The notes beneath the pieces are model-generated. The model searched no databases, had not been told where the DNA came from, and was given only the letters and a program-made list of their open reading frames with translations. This document shows, piece by piece, positions 15,802-22,757 of a stretch of DNA of 22,965 nt; the stretch's first letter is position 1; the number at the start of each line of letters is the position of its first letter. Both the position numbers and the translations under genes were made by a program. The stretch spans positions 1-22,965 of the forward strand of contig JAFAGE010000236.1 in the NCBI GenBank assembly GCA_023423015.1, written 5' to 3'. The DNA comes from Bacteroidota bacterium. Its GTDB lineage: Bacteria; Bacteroidota; Bacteroidia; Chitinophagales; Chitinophagaceae.

Positions 15802-16767
15802 TCAGGGAAGCAAAACTTTGTCGATTACATGCACAACTCCGTTGCGCGCCATAATATTTGTTGCAACAATATTGGCCTTTGTATTACCTGTACCGGAAAT
15901 GGAAGGACCTCCATTTGCACCATCCGTAAGGTTGATTGTTGTGCTGCCGCTTGCAAGCATATTAAGCTGACCGTTGGCGAGATCTGAAGAAAACGCCCTG
16001 GCAGGCACGAGGTGGTATTGCAACACCGCAAGTAAAACATCCATTGGAATTTCTTCAATACTTGAAAGGTTCAGGGCTGTCAACAACATTGAAAACGCTT
16101 CGTTAGTGGGTGCGAATACGGTGAATATACCCGACTGCAATGTTTCGATCAGCGCGGGATTTCCGCCAGGTCCATTGTTGGCTCTCACAACCGCCTGCAC
16201 CAGCGAATCCAATCCACTGCCTTCTGCCATCGCAGTTTCAACGATGTTGCCTGTTGGGGGCATCAACACTTTTTCGATCTGGTGAATCACGCCATTCGAT
16301 GCGGCAATATCTGCCTGCTGCACCATGATGCCATTCACGAATACCCCATTGGAGTTTTTAGTTACAAAAACAGAGTCGCCGCTGGCTGTAACAACTTTAG
16401 CATTTGGCCCGGCTGGTACTTCAGTAGAGGGAACGCGCGCGCCGAGGGTGTGATAGAGGAGGATGTTGGCTACCTGCTCCTTGCTGAGGCTTCCCAGCGT
16501 TCCGCTGCTTATGCCCGAGGCGGTAAACGCAGCATTATCCGGTGCAAAAACAGTGTAGGGTCCCGGACCTTCCAAGGTAGTTTTCAGCTCAGCTTTGACT
16601 ACGGCAGCTTCCAGGGTGCTGAAATCGTTGCTGGCAATTACCGTTCCGGCGATGGTGTCGTCTGTTGCGGGTGCCGGGTTGTCTTCGTCTTTGTCGCAGG
16701 CCGCGAATGGCAAAGCCAACATGCAGAGCAGCAATAATTTAGGTGAAAAATTTCCGATGCGTCTCAT
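15802..16767 (-). CDS. Lipoprotein with two fasciclin (FAS1) domains
   Basis: A 321-residue surface or periplasmic lipoprotein: signal MRRIGNFSPKLLLLCMLALPFAA with Cys24, followed by an acidic linker DKDEDNPAPATDD. Two tandem FAS1 domains follow, about 38-168 and 174-321. Each shows the H1 motif (YTVFAPDNAAF at 71-81; FTVFAPTNEAF at 215-225), the central Tyr-His (ILLYHTLGARVPS; VLQYHLVPARAFSS) and the H2-type ending (NGVIHQIEKVLMP; NGVVHVIDKVLLP). FAS1 domains mediate adhesion to matrix or to other surface molecules. The gene is upstream of the sigma-fecR-susCD locus on the same strand, but a strong terminator-like hairpin separates them. A 32-bp near-palindrome lies 60 bp upstream of its ATG and may control it. 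Confidence 0.93.
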   Translation of the reverse strand: MRRIGNFSPKLLLLCMLALPFAACDKDEDNPAPATDDTIAGTVIASNDFSTLEAAVVKAELKTTLEGPGPYTVFAPDNAAFTASGISSGTLGSLSKEQVANILLYHTLGARVPSTEVPAGPNAKVVTASGDSVFVTKNSNGVFVNGIMVQQADIAASNGVIHQIEKVLMPPTGNIVETAMAEGSGLDSLVQAVVRANNGPGGNPALIETLQSGIFTVFAPTNEAFSMLLTALNLSSIEEIPMDVLLAVLQYHLVPARAFSSDLANGQLNMLASGSTTINLTDGANGGPSISGTGNTKANIVATNIMARNGVVHVIDKVLLP

Positions 16768-16827
16768 GGTAATTTGATTTTTTGTTTGCCGTGTACACAG
16801 TCAGGTACCCGGCGTGTTAAAAATGAT

Positions 16828-16859
16828 TTGTTTAATGTTTTGTACAAATCTTTAAACAA
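16828..16859. promoter_or_regulatory. 32-bp near-perfect palindrome, candidate operator
   Basis: The two 16-bp halves match in 14 of 16 positions around a centre between 16843 and 16844. Outer arms are TTGTTTAA and TTAAACAA, and the core is TTTGTACAAA, all on one common centre. It lies 60 bp from the fasciclin ATG on one side and 56 bp from a possible microprotein ATG on the other. No gene transcribes into it, which favours a protein-binding site over a terminator. Confidence 0.5.
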
Positions 16860-16915
16860 TGAGGTTTGAAGTTTGTTCGCGCAAACCGGGAATTTTTTAT
16901 TCAGGCGGGTAAACG

Positions 16916-17053
16916 ATGCCTAAGGGGAGTGTAATATTGTTTCATGAAGAAGACCTCGAAGAGCCTGACAAATGCAGTTTGCTATTCTTAGCCTTAATCA
17001 ATCTATTGCTTAAGTGCGTGCTATTGTATCGGATAAACCCCAAAATGCAGTAA
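16916..17053 (+). CDS. Candidate 45-residue membrane microprotein
   Basis: ATG at 16916 to TAA at 17051-17053 encodes 45 residues. An acidic N-terminus (MPKGSVILFHEEDLEEPDKC) is followed by a hydrophobic span (about 20-38, CSLLFLALINLLLKCVLLY) and a short tail RINPKMQ. AGGCGGG lies 7-13 bases upstream, a fair Shine-Dalgarno-like sequence. It is directed towards the response regulator, whose start is 99 bp downstream. I recognise no family, and a frame this short can arise by chance, so it is a candidate only. The acidic-then-hydrophobic organisation and the nearby ribosome-binding-like sequence are the reasons to list it. Confidence 0.33.
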   Translation: MPKGSVILFHEEDLEEPDKCSLLFLALINLLLKCVLLYRINPKMQ

Positions 17054-17152
17054 CTTCTTAGAGGGTATTAAACACAACCCGGTAGAATGTTATTTCCGGG
17101 AATGTTTTTACGTTTTGAATAGCGGGTATTATGGCGCATTTGCAATAATTGT

Positions 17153-17775
17153 ATGGTAAATATTTTCCTCGTAGACAACCATCCTTTGGTTATAGAAGGC
17201 ATCAAAAAAACTCTTCATGATGTGCCTACTATCAATATTGTTGGAGAAGCCCACACAGCCACAGACACTTTGAAATTGCTTGTCGAGAAGCCTGTTGCAC
17301 ATCTCGTATTACTCGATCTGAAATTGCCCGATGAAGATGGAGTTTCAGTTTGTAAAAAACTAAGATCCGCATTTCCCGGGATAAAATAATTATCCTTACT
17401 TCAGAAGCGGAGGGAAGTGTAGTGTTTAAATCTTTGAAGGCAGGTGCCAATGGCTATGTGTTGAAGAATACGCAGCCTGATGAATTGAAGATTGCCATCA
17501 ACAAGGTTTCGTGTGGGGAAAGTTACATAAGCAGGGAAGCCAACGACGCCCTAATCAACATACTTCAATTACAAACAAAATACACAATCCGAAAGCGCCT
17601 AACACGTCGGGAGAAAGAAATATTAATGTTTTTGAAACAAGGATTAACCAATCACCAGGTGGCGGAGCGGCTTTCCTTAAGCACACACACTGTAGATACA
17701 CATCGAAAAAATATGCTGCAGAAATTTAACGTGCATAATATTACCGCACTACTGCAGGTAATTGGCGAAAACTGA
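17153..17775 (+). pseudogene. NarL/LuxR-type response regulator split by a one-base frameshift
   Basis: The ATG at 17153 opens a receiver domain with acidic pocket VDNHP (7-11) and phospho-acceptor Asp55 in LLDLKLPDEDG. After 78 residues it hits TAA in ATAAAATAATT (about 17382-17392). One additional A in the A4 run would restore KIIILTSEAEG and continue in the frame that reaches TGA at 17773. That frame supplies the rest of the receiver (SLKAGANGYVLKN, with the conserved Lys) and a GerE/LuxR helix-turn-helix (LTRREKEILMFLKQGLTNHQVAERLSLS). Restored length, about 208 residues, is normal for NarL/FixJ regulators. As read, the product is half a receiver with no DNA-binding domain. Recent mutation, a sequencing error in the homopolymer, or -1 slippage on A-AAA before the stop are all possible. 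No histidine kinase is adjacent. Confidence 0.85.
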
Positions 17776-17927
17776 TCAGCATCTCCGGGAAAATTCAAGA
17801 GAGCAGTAGGAGAAATTGATTATGAAGGTTCATTTAACATCAATGATCCCAATGATGCAGAATACAATGCTACCGGCTGGATAAGTTATTAATATAAAGT
17901 GCGTTCAATGTTTTCACTGAAGCGGAT
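17776..17927. other. Short gap with an open-frame remnant after the response regulator
   Basis: Beyond the regulator's TGA the same frame stays open for 38 more codons to TAA at 17890-17892 and reads plausibly as protein (GEIDYEGSFNINDPNDAEYN). There is no in-frame ATG. It may be a remnant of a lost gene or chance. No terminator hairpin was found between this gene and the convergent lipoprotein gene. Confidence 0.3.
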
Positions 17928-18893
17928 TTATGGTTGAGGCTTATTACCTGCACACTGCCAGGTAATAATCCGATCCGATTTGCGCATAAATGGCCCCATA
18001 TACGGGAGTTGACGTTGATCCTCTCCTTCGAAGTCGTATTTCATCAGCCTTCCGCTCGCATCATATTGATGGTTGAAATATTGCATCTCCATAGTGGGGC
18101 TTGGCAGGTATTCTTCAGCATATCGATGCTGTAGCAGCACATACACCCGTTCGCGGTCGGGCTGAAAAGGACCCCAGTTTAACAATTCAAGTAAGGTGTA
18201 GTATGGTGATATAAAAATTGTGGGCGCTTCATAAAACTGCGTTACCCCCTTTGTAGCAGGCCTGTCGCTGTAATTGTACCAGTAGCCCAATTGCTGCGGC
18301 CCATAATAATGTTCTTCTTCAACCAGCGGGGCGGTTAATAACTCGAGTAAGTTGCCTCTCTCGTCTGTTTTTGCATAAAAGTCGCCAACCTGGCTTAAGT
18401 AACCACGTGAGTCGTATTTCAGTTGAAGAAGTGATTCGCCTGTATTAGCCACTCGTACTTCAACCGGGTATTTCGTTTTGTCGTCGAGCAATATTTCAAA
18501 CGAGCGTAGGTCACGTACAGTGGTATCTTCTTCAGGGTGCGTGGGTGCATCGGGGTCAACCGGATCGTCAGGGTTTTCCGGCTGCACGTCCAAAACCCAG
18601 TAATAGGCTTTTGTAGAGCCTTTAAAAATAGCTTTATTCCTGGCGTACGTTATGTCGTAGTCAAACACGTATTTAGCCCCGTAATAGTCACCCACCTGGG
18701 CTTTGATGTGTGTGAGAACACCTTTACCATCGAAGGTTTTAATCAGGTAAAAGTCGTCGGTTCCGGTCTTATCCGCGTTTATAGCAGTCACCTTACATTG
18801 TTGCTTACTCTGGTTGCCAACAAACCAAATGATGTCCTTTCTTGTGCAGGAAACGACAAGTATTATAAAGACGAGTGGAAGGAGTTTACGCAT
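17928..18893 (-). CDS. Lipoprotein of unknown function
   Basis: A 321-residue protein starting at the ATG at 18893, where MRKLLPLVFIILVVSC gives a standard lipoprotein signal with Cys16; a longer frame from 18986 would put 31 unrelated residues ahead of it. Residues about 30-102 form a beta-rich domain. A Pro/Asp-rich linker follows (about 103-124, NPDDPVDPDAP), then a second beta-rich domain with repeats of the form LKYDSRGYLSQVGDFYAK and YDASGRLMKYDF. These resemble the Y-D-x-x-G-x-L repeats of Bacteroidota surface proteins (YD-repeat or DUF4595-like), but I cannot assign a family. It is probably anchored to the outer membrane. Tyr and Trp content in the second half is high, which might mean a ligand-binding surface. 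The AhpD-like gene lies 108 bp upstream on the same strand. Confidence 0.8.
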   Translation of the reverse strand: MRKLLPLVFIILVVSCTRKDIIWFVGNQSKQQCKVTAINADKTGTDDFYLIKTFDGKGVLTHIKAQVGDYYGAKYVFDYDITYARNKAIFKGSTKAYYWVLDVQPENPDDPVDPDAPTHPEEDTTVRDLRSFEILLDDKTKYPVEVRVANTGESLLQLKYDSRGYLSQVGDFYAKTDERGNLLELLTAPLVEEEHYYGPQQLGYWYNYSDRPATKGVTQFYEAPTIFISPYYTLLELLNWGPFQPDRERVYVLLQHRYAEEYLPSPTMEMQYFNHQYDASGRLMKYDFEGEDQRQLPYMGPFMRKSDRIITWQCAGNKPQP

Positions 18894-19001
18894 ATCTCGG
18901 ATTGGCACGCAAACTACTGGAGTATTTGTGGGGACTGCATGACCATCGTCACACGTATAAATGATAGTTATTACCCGTGCAATCAACCTAAAGGAAAAAT
19001 C

Positions 19002-19562
19002 TTAACCAGGCGTTACCGTCTTGATTGATTTTGTATAACCATCTGCGGCACGCATTGGTGCGCGATCAACATACACCTGCCTGTCTTTCGGCGCCCAGGT
19101 GTTCAGGCCGTCAACATATCGGTTAAACATGCAGAATGCAGCAGCAATCAACACGGTATCATGAATCTCTTTATCAGTAGCACCATTAGCTCTTGCGGCG
19201 TCTATTTGTTCCTGTGTTACAAACCTGCCGCCTTTCTGCACCGATGCTGCGATGGTGAGCAGCGACTTCATCTTGTCACTTAAATCCGAATCAGTAAAAT
19301 TTGCCTTAATACTATCGATTTTAGAAATATCACATTGCATGTAATAACCCGCCATGGCGCCATGCACATTCTGGCAAAAGAAACAGTCGTTGAGGTAAGA
19401 AACATATGTTCCAATCAACTCGCGTTCTCCTTTTGTAAGTGTGTTGTCTTCATTTCGTAATAAGATTTCCGCGAGTTCATTCATTGGCTTTGCCGTTTGT
19501 GGGCTGTAAGTCATCGGTCCGCGAATTCCGGGTTCATCGTTGTTGAATTCGATGTGTGCCAT
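19002..19562 (-). CDS. AhpD-like / carboxymuconolactone decarboxylase family protein
   Basis: A 186-residue all-helical protein of the AhpD/CMD superfamily. The redox motif is NDCFFCQNVHG, numbered from the ATG at 19562 as Cys60, Cys63 and His67. The preceding RELIGTYVSYL carries the conserved Glu48, so the full proton-relay set of AhpD-type peroxidases is present. Such proteins reduce hydroperoxides using thiols, usually as oligomers in the cytoplasm. The N-terminus MAHIEFNNDEPGIRGPM fits the family, so I chose this ATG. An upstream TTG at 19601 is in frame and has AGGAG three bases before it, which makes a 199-residue form a real alternative. The second half (DKEIHDTVLIAAAFCMFNRYVDGLN) is the second family helix bundle. 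The partner reductase is not in the window. Confidence 0.88.
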   Translation of the reverse strand: MAHIEFNNDEPGIRGPMTYSPQTAKPMNELAEILLRNEDNTLTKGERELIGTYVSYLNDCFFCQNVHGAMAGYYMQCDISKIDSIKANFTDSDLSDKMKSLLTIAASVQKGGRFVTQEQIDAARANGATDKEIHDTVLIAAAFCMFNRYVDGLNTWAPKDRQVYVDRAPMRAADGYTKSIKTVTPG

Positions 19563-19649
19563 ACCAGGTTTATTTATTAGATCCGGGTCAAAATTAGGCA
19601 ATTGCTCCTATCGGAAACGTACACGATAAGCCATAGATGCTTTTAACGA

Positions 19650-19698
19650 TCTCCGCTCTCCGCTCTTACGTCTCACGTCTGCCGTCTCACCTCCCGCA
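19650..19698. repeat. Degenerate 7-bp tandem repeat encoding the cyclase C-terminus
   Basis: Seven 7-bp units: TCTCCGC, TCTCCGC, TCTTACG, TCTCACG, TCTGCCG, TCTCACC, TCCCGCA. The TGA stop of the cyclase gene (19673-19675) is in the fourth unit, so the last eight residues of that protein (REVRRQT and neighbours) are encoded by the repeat. Confidence 0.8.
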
Positions 19699-20806
19699 GC
19701 CCTGCAATCCCCACCTTCTGTTCTTTTCCCTTCAGCAAAACTTCACCGAGGTATTCGTGTTTTATGATTTCGTGTTCGCCTATTCTTTTGAGCAGGTCCA
19801 TCGACACCAATAGCTCCTGGTCATAATCGTTGCATACACTTTGTATGCGTGCGCCTGTGTTGAGTGTGTCGCCATGATAGGCGATATCTCTTTTTACTTC
19901 GCCGATTTCTACAGCGGTAACCATGCCGATGTGCAAGCCGGCTTTAAACACAGGGAGAAGACTATACATGGATGTGTAATACGAAGCTCGTTGTGCAAAC
20001 CGGTCCTTCACTGCAAAAAAGAAACGGATGCAGTTGTGATTTTTCAGTCCTTCACTGCCCGGCCACATCAGCACGACCTGGTCGCCCACATATTGGTACA
20101 CCTGCGCCTGGTGCGAATACAGCACATCGTTGATATCTGCAAAGCAGTCGCGGATAAATGAACTGTATTTCAGGTGGCCGAGTTTTTCTGCCGTTGCCGT
20201 GCTCGATTTCAGATCCATAAACATAAAAATCCTTTCCACTTCTCTCGGCTGGCGATAAACACCCAATAGCAGCGGCAATACAACACCCGGCCCATAACGC
20301 AGATTTACCTGGTTAATGAAGCCGATGACAAGTGTCATGAAAAAATAATAGATCAGCAGCAACCAGAACAGGTACTTCCACGATTGCTCTGTAATATTTA
20401 AACCTGCCAGTTTAAGAGAAGCAGACAGGTAGTATTCGAAAAGAAAAAACCGGAAAAACCACAATGCCAGCACAAACAACACTAAAGATGTAAGGGTTCG
20501 AATCAACAACACTCGACCAAGCGACATTCGTTTGAGCACATACCTGTCCATGTAATACCCTGTTAACCCAAGTCCAATTCCATACACAACACCGAGTATG
20601 ATTGAAACAAGAACAGTTATTCCGCGGTTTTTGGGTGCGGGAACATGGTAGGCATTGCTGATGATGAGTGCATACAGGTTAAGCACCGTAATCAGCAGAA
20701 TATTGGCCCAGATCCAGAACATAACCTGCTTGGCCACAAAAGCCAGAACGGGAAACCTCGCCGTGTGGCGATGTGCCATGGTGGTGTATTCGAAGCCTTT
20801 CGACAT
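19673..20806 (-). CDS. Membrane-bound class III adenylate/guanylate cyclase
   Basis: A 377-residue protein from the ATG at 20806. Four membrane helices (about 25-50, 63-87, 99-125, 143-167) precede a class III cyclase domain (about 190-370). Metal-binding Asp198 (FMFMDLKSST) and Asp242 (YVGDQVVLMW) are present, as are the transition-state Asn316 and Arg320 (GDTLNTGARIQ) and the purine-specifying Asp307 (RDIAYHG). The substrate Lys normally three residues before the GD motif is Gln238, so nucleotide specificity or activity is uncertain. The product would be a cyclic nucleotide made at the inner membrane. The gene starts 17 bp after the AraC stop (an in-frame TTG is only two bases after it), so coupled translation is likely. 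The C-terminal residues come from a heptad repeat and look dispensable. Confidence 0.88.
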   Translation of the reverse strand: MSKGFEYTTMAHRHTARFPVLAFVAKQVMFWIWANILLITVLNLYALIISNAYHVPAPKNRGITVLVSIILGVVYGIGLGLTGYYMDRYVLKRMSLGRVLLIRTLTSLVLFVLALWFFRFFLFEYYLSASLKLAGLNITEQSWKYLFWLLLIYYFFMTLVIGFINQVNLRYGPGVVLPLLLGVYRQPREVERIFMFMDLKSSTATAEKLGHLKYSSFIRDCFADINDVLYSHQAQVYQYVGDQVVLMWPGSEGLKNHNCIRFFFAVKDRFAQRASYYTSMYSLLPVFKAGLHIGMVTAVEIGEVKRDIAYHGDTLNTGARIQSVCNDYDQELLVSMDLLKRIGEHEIIKHEYLGEVLLKGKEQKVGIAGLREVRRQT

Positions 20807-20823
20807 GCTGTAGTTATCCAAAT

Positions 20824-21627
20824 CTACAACAGGTGTGTGGGTGGATATCCAAAATGTTTTTTGAATGCATGCGAGAAATGCGAAAGATTCTCAAAACCTG
20901 CTTCAAAACAAACGTCAACAGGCTTACGTCGGCTTTCAGCGAGGTAGTAGTGCGCCAACTCAAGACGTTTCCTCGTAAGCCATTTTTGTGGCGATGAATT
21001 AAAAGCTTTTTGGAAATCGCGCTTAAAACTCGACAGGCTTCTGCCGGTGAGGTAAGCGAATTTTTCAAGCGGAAGGTTAAACGGATAATGTTTCTCCATA
21101 AAGCTCACCAGTTCCACTTTATGCGGATGTTCAAAATTAGCCAGGATGCCATCAATGCCCGGGTCGATAGTTCTTATGATGCTTAATGCTTCTGTGATTT
21201 TCAGGCGCGCAATATTTTCCGGTAACAGACCATCTACTTCAAAGTATGGAATCAGCGAAGCGAGGCAGCTTTTAAGTAGTGGATGATTGCTATAGCTTTT
21301 TATGCCTGGTATTGCAATAGTTTCAGCAGCTGGTTTATTTGTAGAATAAAAGTTCTTCAATACCTCGTTACTCAATAGCATCACCACTGTTTGATGTGGC
21401 AAGCCATTTGTTGGATAATTAATCACCGTAGTGGGCTTATTCCTGGGAATAAAAAAGATATCGCCGGTTTTAAACTGGTGTGTTGCTTCTGCCTGAATAA
21501 TTTTCGTTTCGCCAGAAATAAACCATACCAGCATGTGATGATCGAACACCAGCTCGCTCTTGAAAAGCGTGTCGTGATAGCTCGACAGTTTTATCTCCGG
21601 TGAAATATATTTAGAAATGTGATCCAT
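20824..21627 (-). CDS. AraC-family transcriptional regulator
   Basis: A 267-residue regulator with an N-terminal cupin-like sensor region (about 1-140, including MLVWFISGETKIIQAEATHQF and GDIFFIPRNKPTTV) and a C-terminal double helix-turn-helix (173-267). The first HTH is around LPLEKFAYLTGRSLSSFKRDF. The second ends with the family signature DVCFEAGFENLSHFSHAFKKHFG (written here as positions about 235-258) and PPTHLL. The ATG at 21627 is chosen over a TTG at 21660 that overlaps the end of the SDR gene. It lies in the middle of an SDR-AraC-cyclase operon with gaps of 29 and 17 bp. Two 17-bp direct repeats upstream of the SDR promoter (22718-22757) are a plausible binding site, implying autoregulation. 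The ligand is unknown. Confidence 0.92.
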   Translation of the reverse strand: MDHISKYISPEIKLSSYHDTLFKSELVFDHHMLVWFISGETKIIQAEATHQFKTGDIFFIPRNKPTTVINYPTNGLPHQTVVMLLSNEVLKNFYSTNKPAAETIAIPGIKSYSNHPLLKSCLASLIPYFEVDGLLPENIARLKITEALSIIRTIDPGIDGILANFEHPHKVELVSFMEKHYPFNLPLEKFAYLTGRSLSSFKRDFQKAFNSSPQKWLTRKRLELAHYYLAESRRKPVDVCFEAGFENLSHFSHAFKKHFGYPPTHLL

Positions 21628-21656
21628 ATTCGACCGAATGAAAATTAAACCTTTTA

Positions 21657-22670
21657 TCAACGTACATCAAAATGGATTCCGGTGAGTTCTTCTGTGAGCG
21701 ACCATAAACGTTTTGCATTTTGCTCATCAAGCGAATATGGCATCACGCCGCCTGCGCCTTGCTGTGTTCCGGCAGCGATGCGGGCAATATTTGCATCCTC
21801 ACAATACACTCCTCCAATGTTGTGCAACAACTCCGACGTGGCGCACCAGGTGGTGGTTGCGGCACCTTGTTGAATATTCTTTAGTGTGGCCAGCACTTCG
21901 GGCACTATGTTTCCACTTTCGTCGTAGAAGCCCATTTGCTGAAACAATTCAACGGGTGCCTCTCTGCCTAGTTCGGTGCCGTGAATCGAGCCGGGATGCA
22001 GGGAATAAGCCCGCGTATTATATAGTTTTGCTCTTTCATCAAGTTCCACCGTAAAAAGGTTTACAGCGGTTTTTGATTGTCCATATGCTTTGAGCATGTC
22101 GTATTCTGTCTGTTCAAAGTTTGGATCGCTGAAGTTGAAAGGGGCGAACTGATGACCCTGCGACGACACGTTTACAACCCTTGCACCATTTGCCCTTTTC
22201 AATGCCGTCCACAGCCTGGCTGTAAGCTGGAAAAGCGAAAGATAATTTGTTGCCAGGTGCAGTTCAATTCCCTTACCATTTCTACGCAATGGCATCCACA
22301 TGATTCCCGCATTATTAATCAACAGATGAAGAGCACTGCCAGAGGAAATGAATTGTTTGGCGAAGCGATCTACTGATTCAGGATCGGACAAGTCCATAGA
22401 TACTATTTCCACACCGGGAACATCGTTCAGGTTTTTCTTTGCTTTCTCTGTATCGCGTGCGGGTACGATTACTTTTGCTCCTGCTGATGCCAGCGCCTTT
22501 GTGGTTTCTAATCCAATGCCTGTGTTGCCACCGGTAACGATGGCAACCTTTCCCGAAAGGTCGATGCCTTCTATCACTTCGCTCGCAGTAGAATGCGCAT
22601 TGAATGGCGAAAGAAGTGGTTTCTGTAATTGGCCATTGTAATTATTGGCTGCTGATGTAGTTGAGTACAT
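21657..22670 (-). CDS. Short-chain dehydrogenase/reductase (SDR, retinol-dehydrogenase-like)
   Basis: A 337-residue NAD(P)-dependent oxidoreductase. The Rossmann motif is TGGNTGIG (46-53). Arg72 in PARDTEKA suggests NADP preference. NNAG is at 119-122, the active-site Asn at 142, Ser169/Ser170 in VNVSSQGHQF, and the catalytic pair Tyr196 and Lys200 in YGQSK. The length, the ELHLATNYLSLFQLT segment and the LHPGSIHGTEL segment after the active site match WWOX/retinol-dehydrogenase-like classical SDRs, which act on hydrophobic alcohols and ketones; the exact substrate is unknown. It starts at the ATG at 22670 and is first in the operon with the AraC regulator and the cyclase. The N-terminal 35 residues precede the fold and have no signal peptide character. 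Confidence 0.92.
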   Translation of the reverse strand: MYSTTSAANNYNGQLQKPLLSPFNAHSTASEVIEGIDLSGKVAIVTGGNTGIGLETTKALASAGAKVIVPARDTEKAKKNLNDVPGVEIVSMDLSDPESVDRFAKQFISSGSALHLLINNAGIMWMPLRRNGKGIELHLATNYLSLFQLTARLWTALKRANGARVVNVSSQGHQFAPFNFSDPNFEQTEYDMLKAYGQSKTAVNLFTVELDERAKLYNTRAYSLHPGSIHGTELGREAPVELFQQMGFYDESGNIVPEVLATLKNIQQGAATTTWCATSELLHNIGGVYCEDANIARIAAGTQQGAGGVMPYSLDEQNAKRLWSLTEELTGIHFDVR

Positions 22671-22689
22671 GTGTTTAAATTTTGTGGAG

Positions 22690-22717
22690 CTAAGGTAGAT
22701 GCGCTGTGGAGGGACAA
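22690..22717 (-). promoter_or_regulatory. Probable promoter of the SDR-AraC-cyclase operon
   Basis: On the minus strand TTG (22715-22717) is followed after 17 bp by TACCTTAG (22690-22697), one mismatch from the Bacteroidota -7 consensus TAnnTTTG. The -7 box is about 20 bp before the SDR ATG. The adjacent direct repeats support this placement. Confidence 0.4.
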
Positions 22718-22757
22718 CTTTGTTCAGAAGGCCAATGATGCTTTGTTGAGAAGGCCA
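22718..22757 (-). promoter_or_regulatory. Two 17-bp direct repeats, candidate AraC operator
   Basis: CTTTGTTCAGAAGGCCA (22718-22734) and CTTTGTTGAGAAGGCCA (22741-22757) differ at one base and are 23 bp apart start to start, about two DNA turns. They abut the -33 element of the SDR operon promoter on its upstream side. AraC-family activators typically bind such direct repeats next to -35, and the operon encodes an AraC regulator. Confidence 0.55.

Larger units (their letters stand above)
16768..17152. other. 385-bp divergent intergenic region
   Basis: The gap between the fasciclin gene (-) and the broken response regulator (+). It contains the near-palindrome at 16828-16859, a smaller dyad GTTTG-6-CAAAC at 16871-16886, and a 45-codon plus-strand frame at 16916-17053. 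The last 100 bp before the regulator show no element I can name; TACGTTTT about 40 bp upstream of its ATG is one base from a -7 box. Confidence 0.5.

Noticed and set aside
16282..16737. 151-codon plus-strand frame inside the fasciclin gene
   Set aside because: It is antisense to two clear FAS1 domains and its translation shows no recognisable fold.
17776..17892. Read-through extension of the response regulator
   Set aside because: The regulator ends at its normal family C-terminus after the HTH, and the extension has no known domain.
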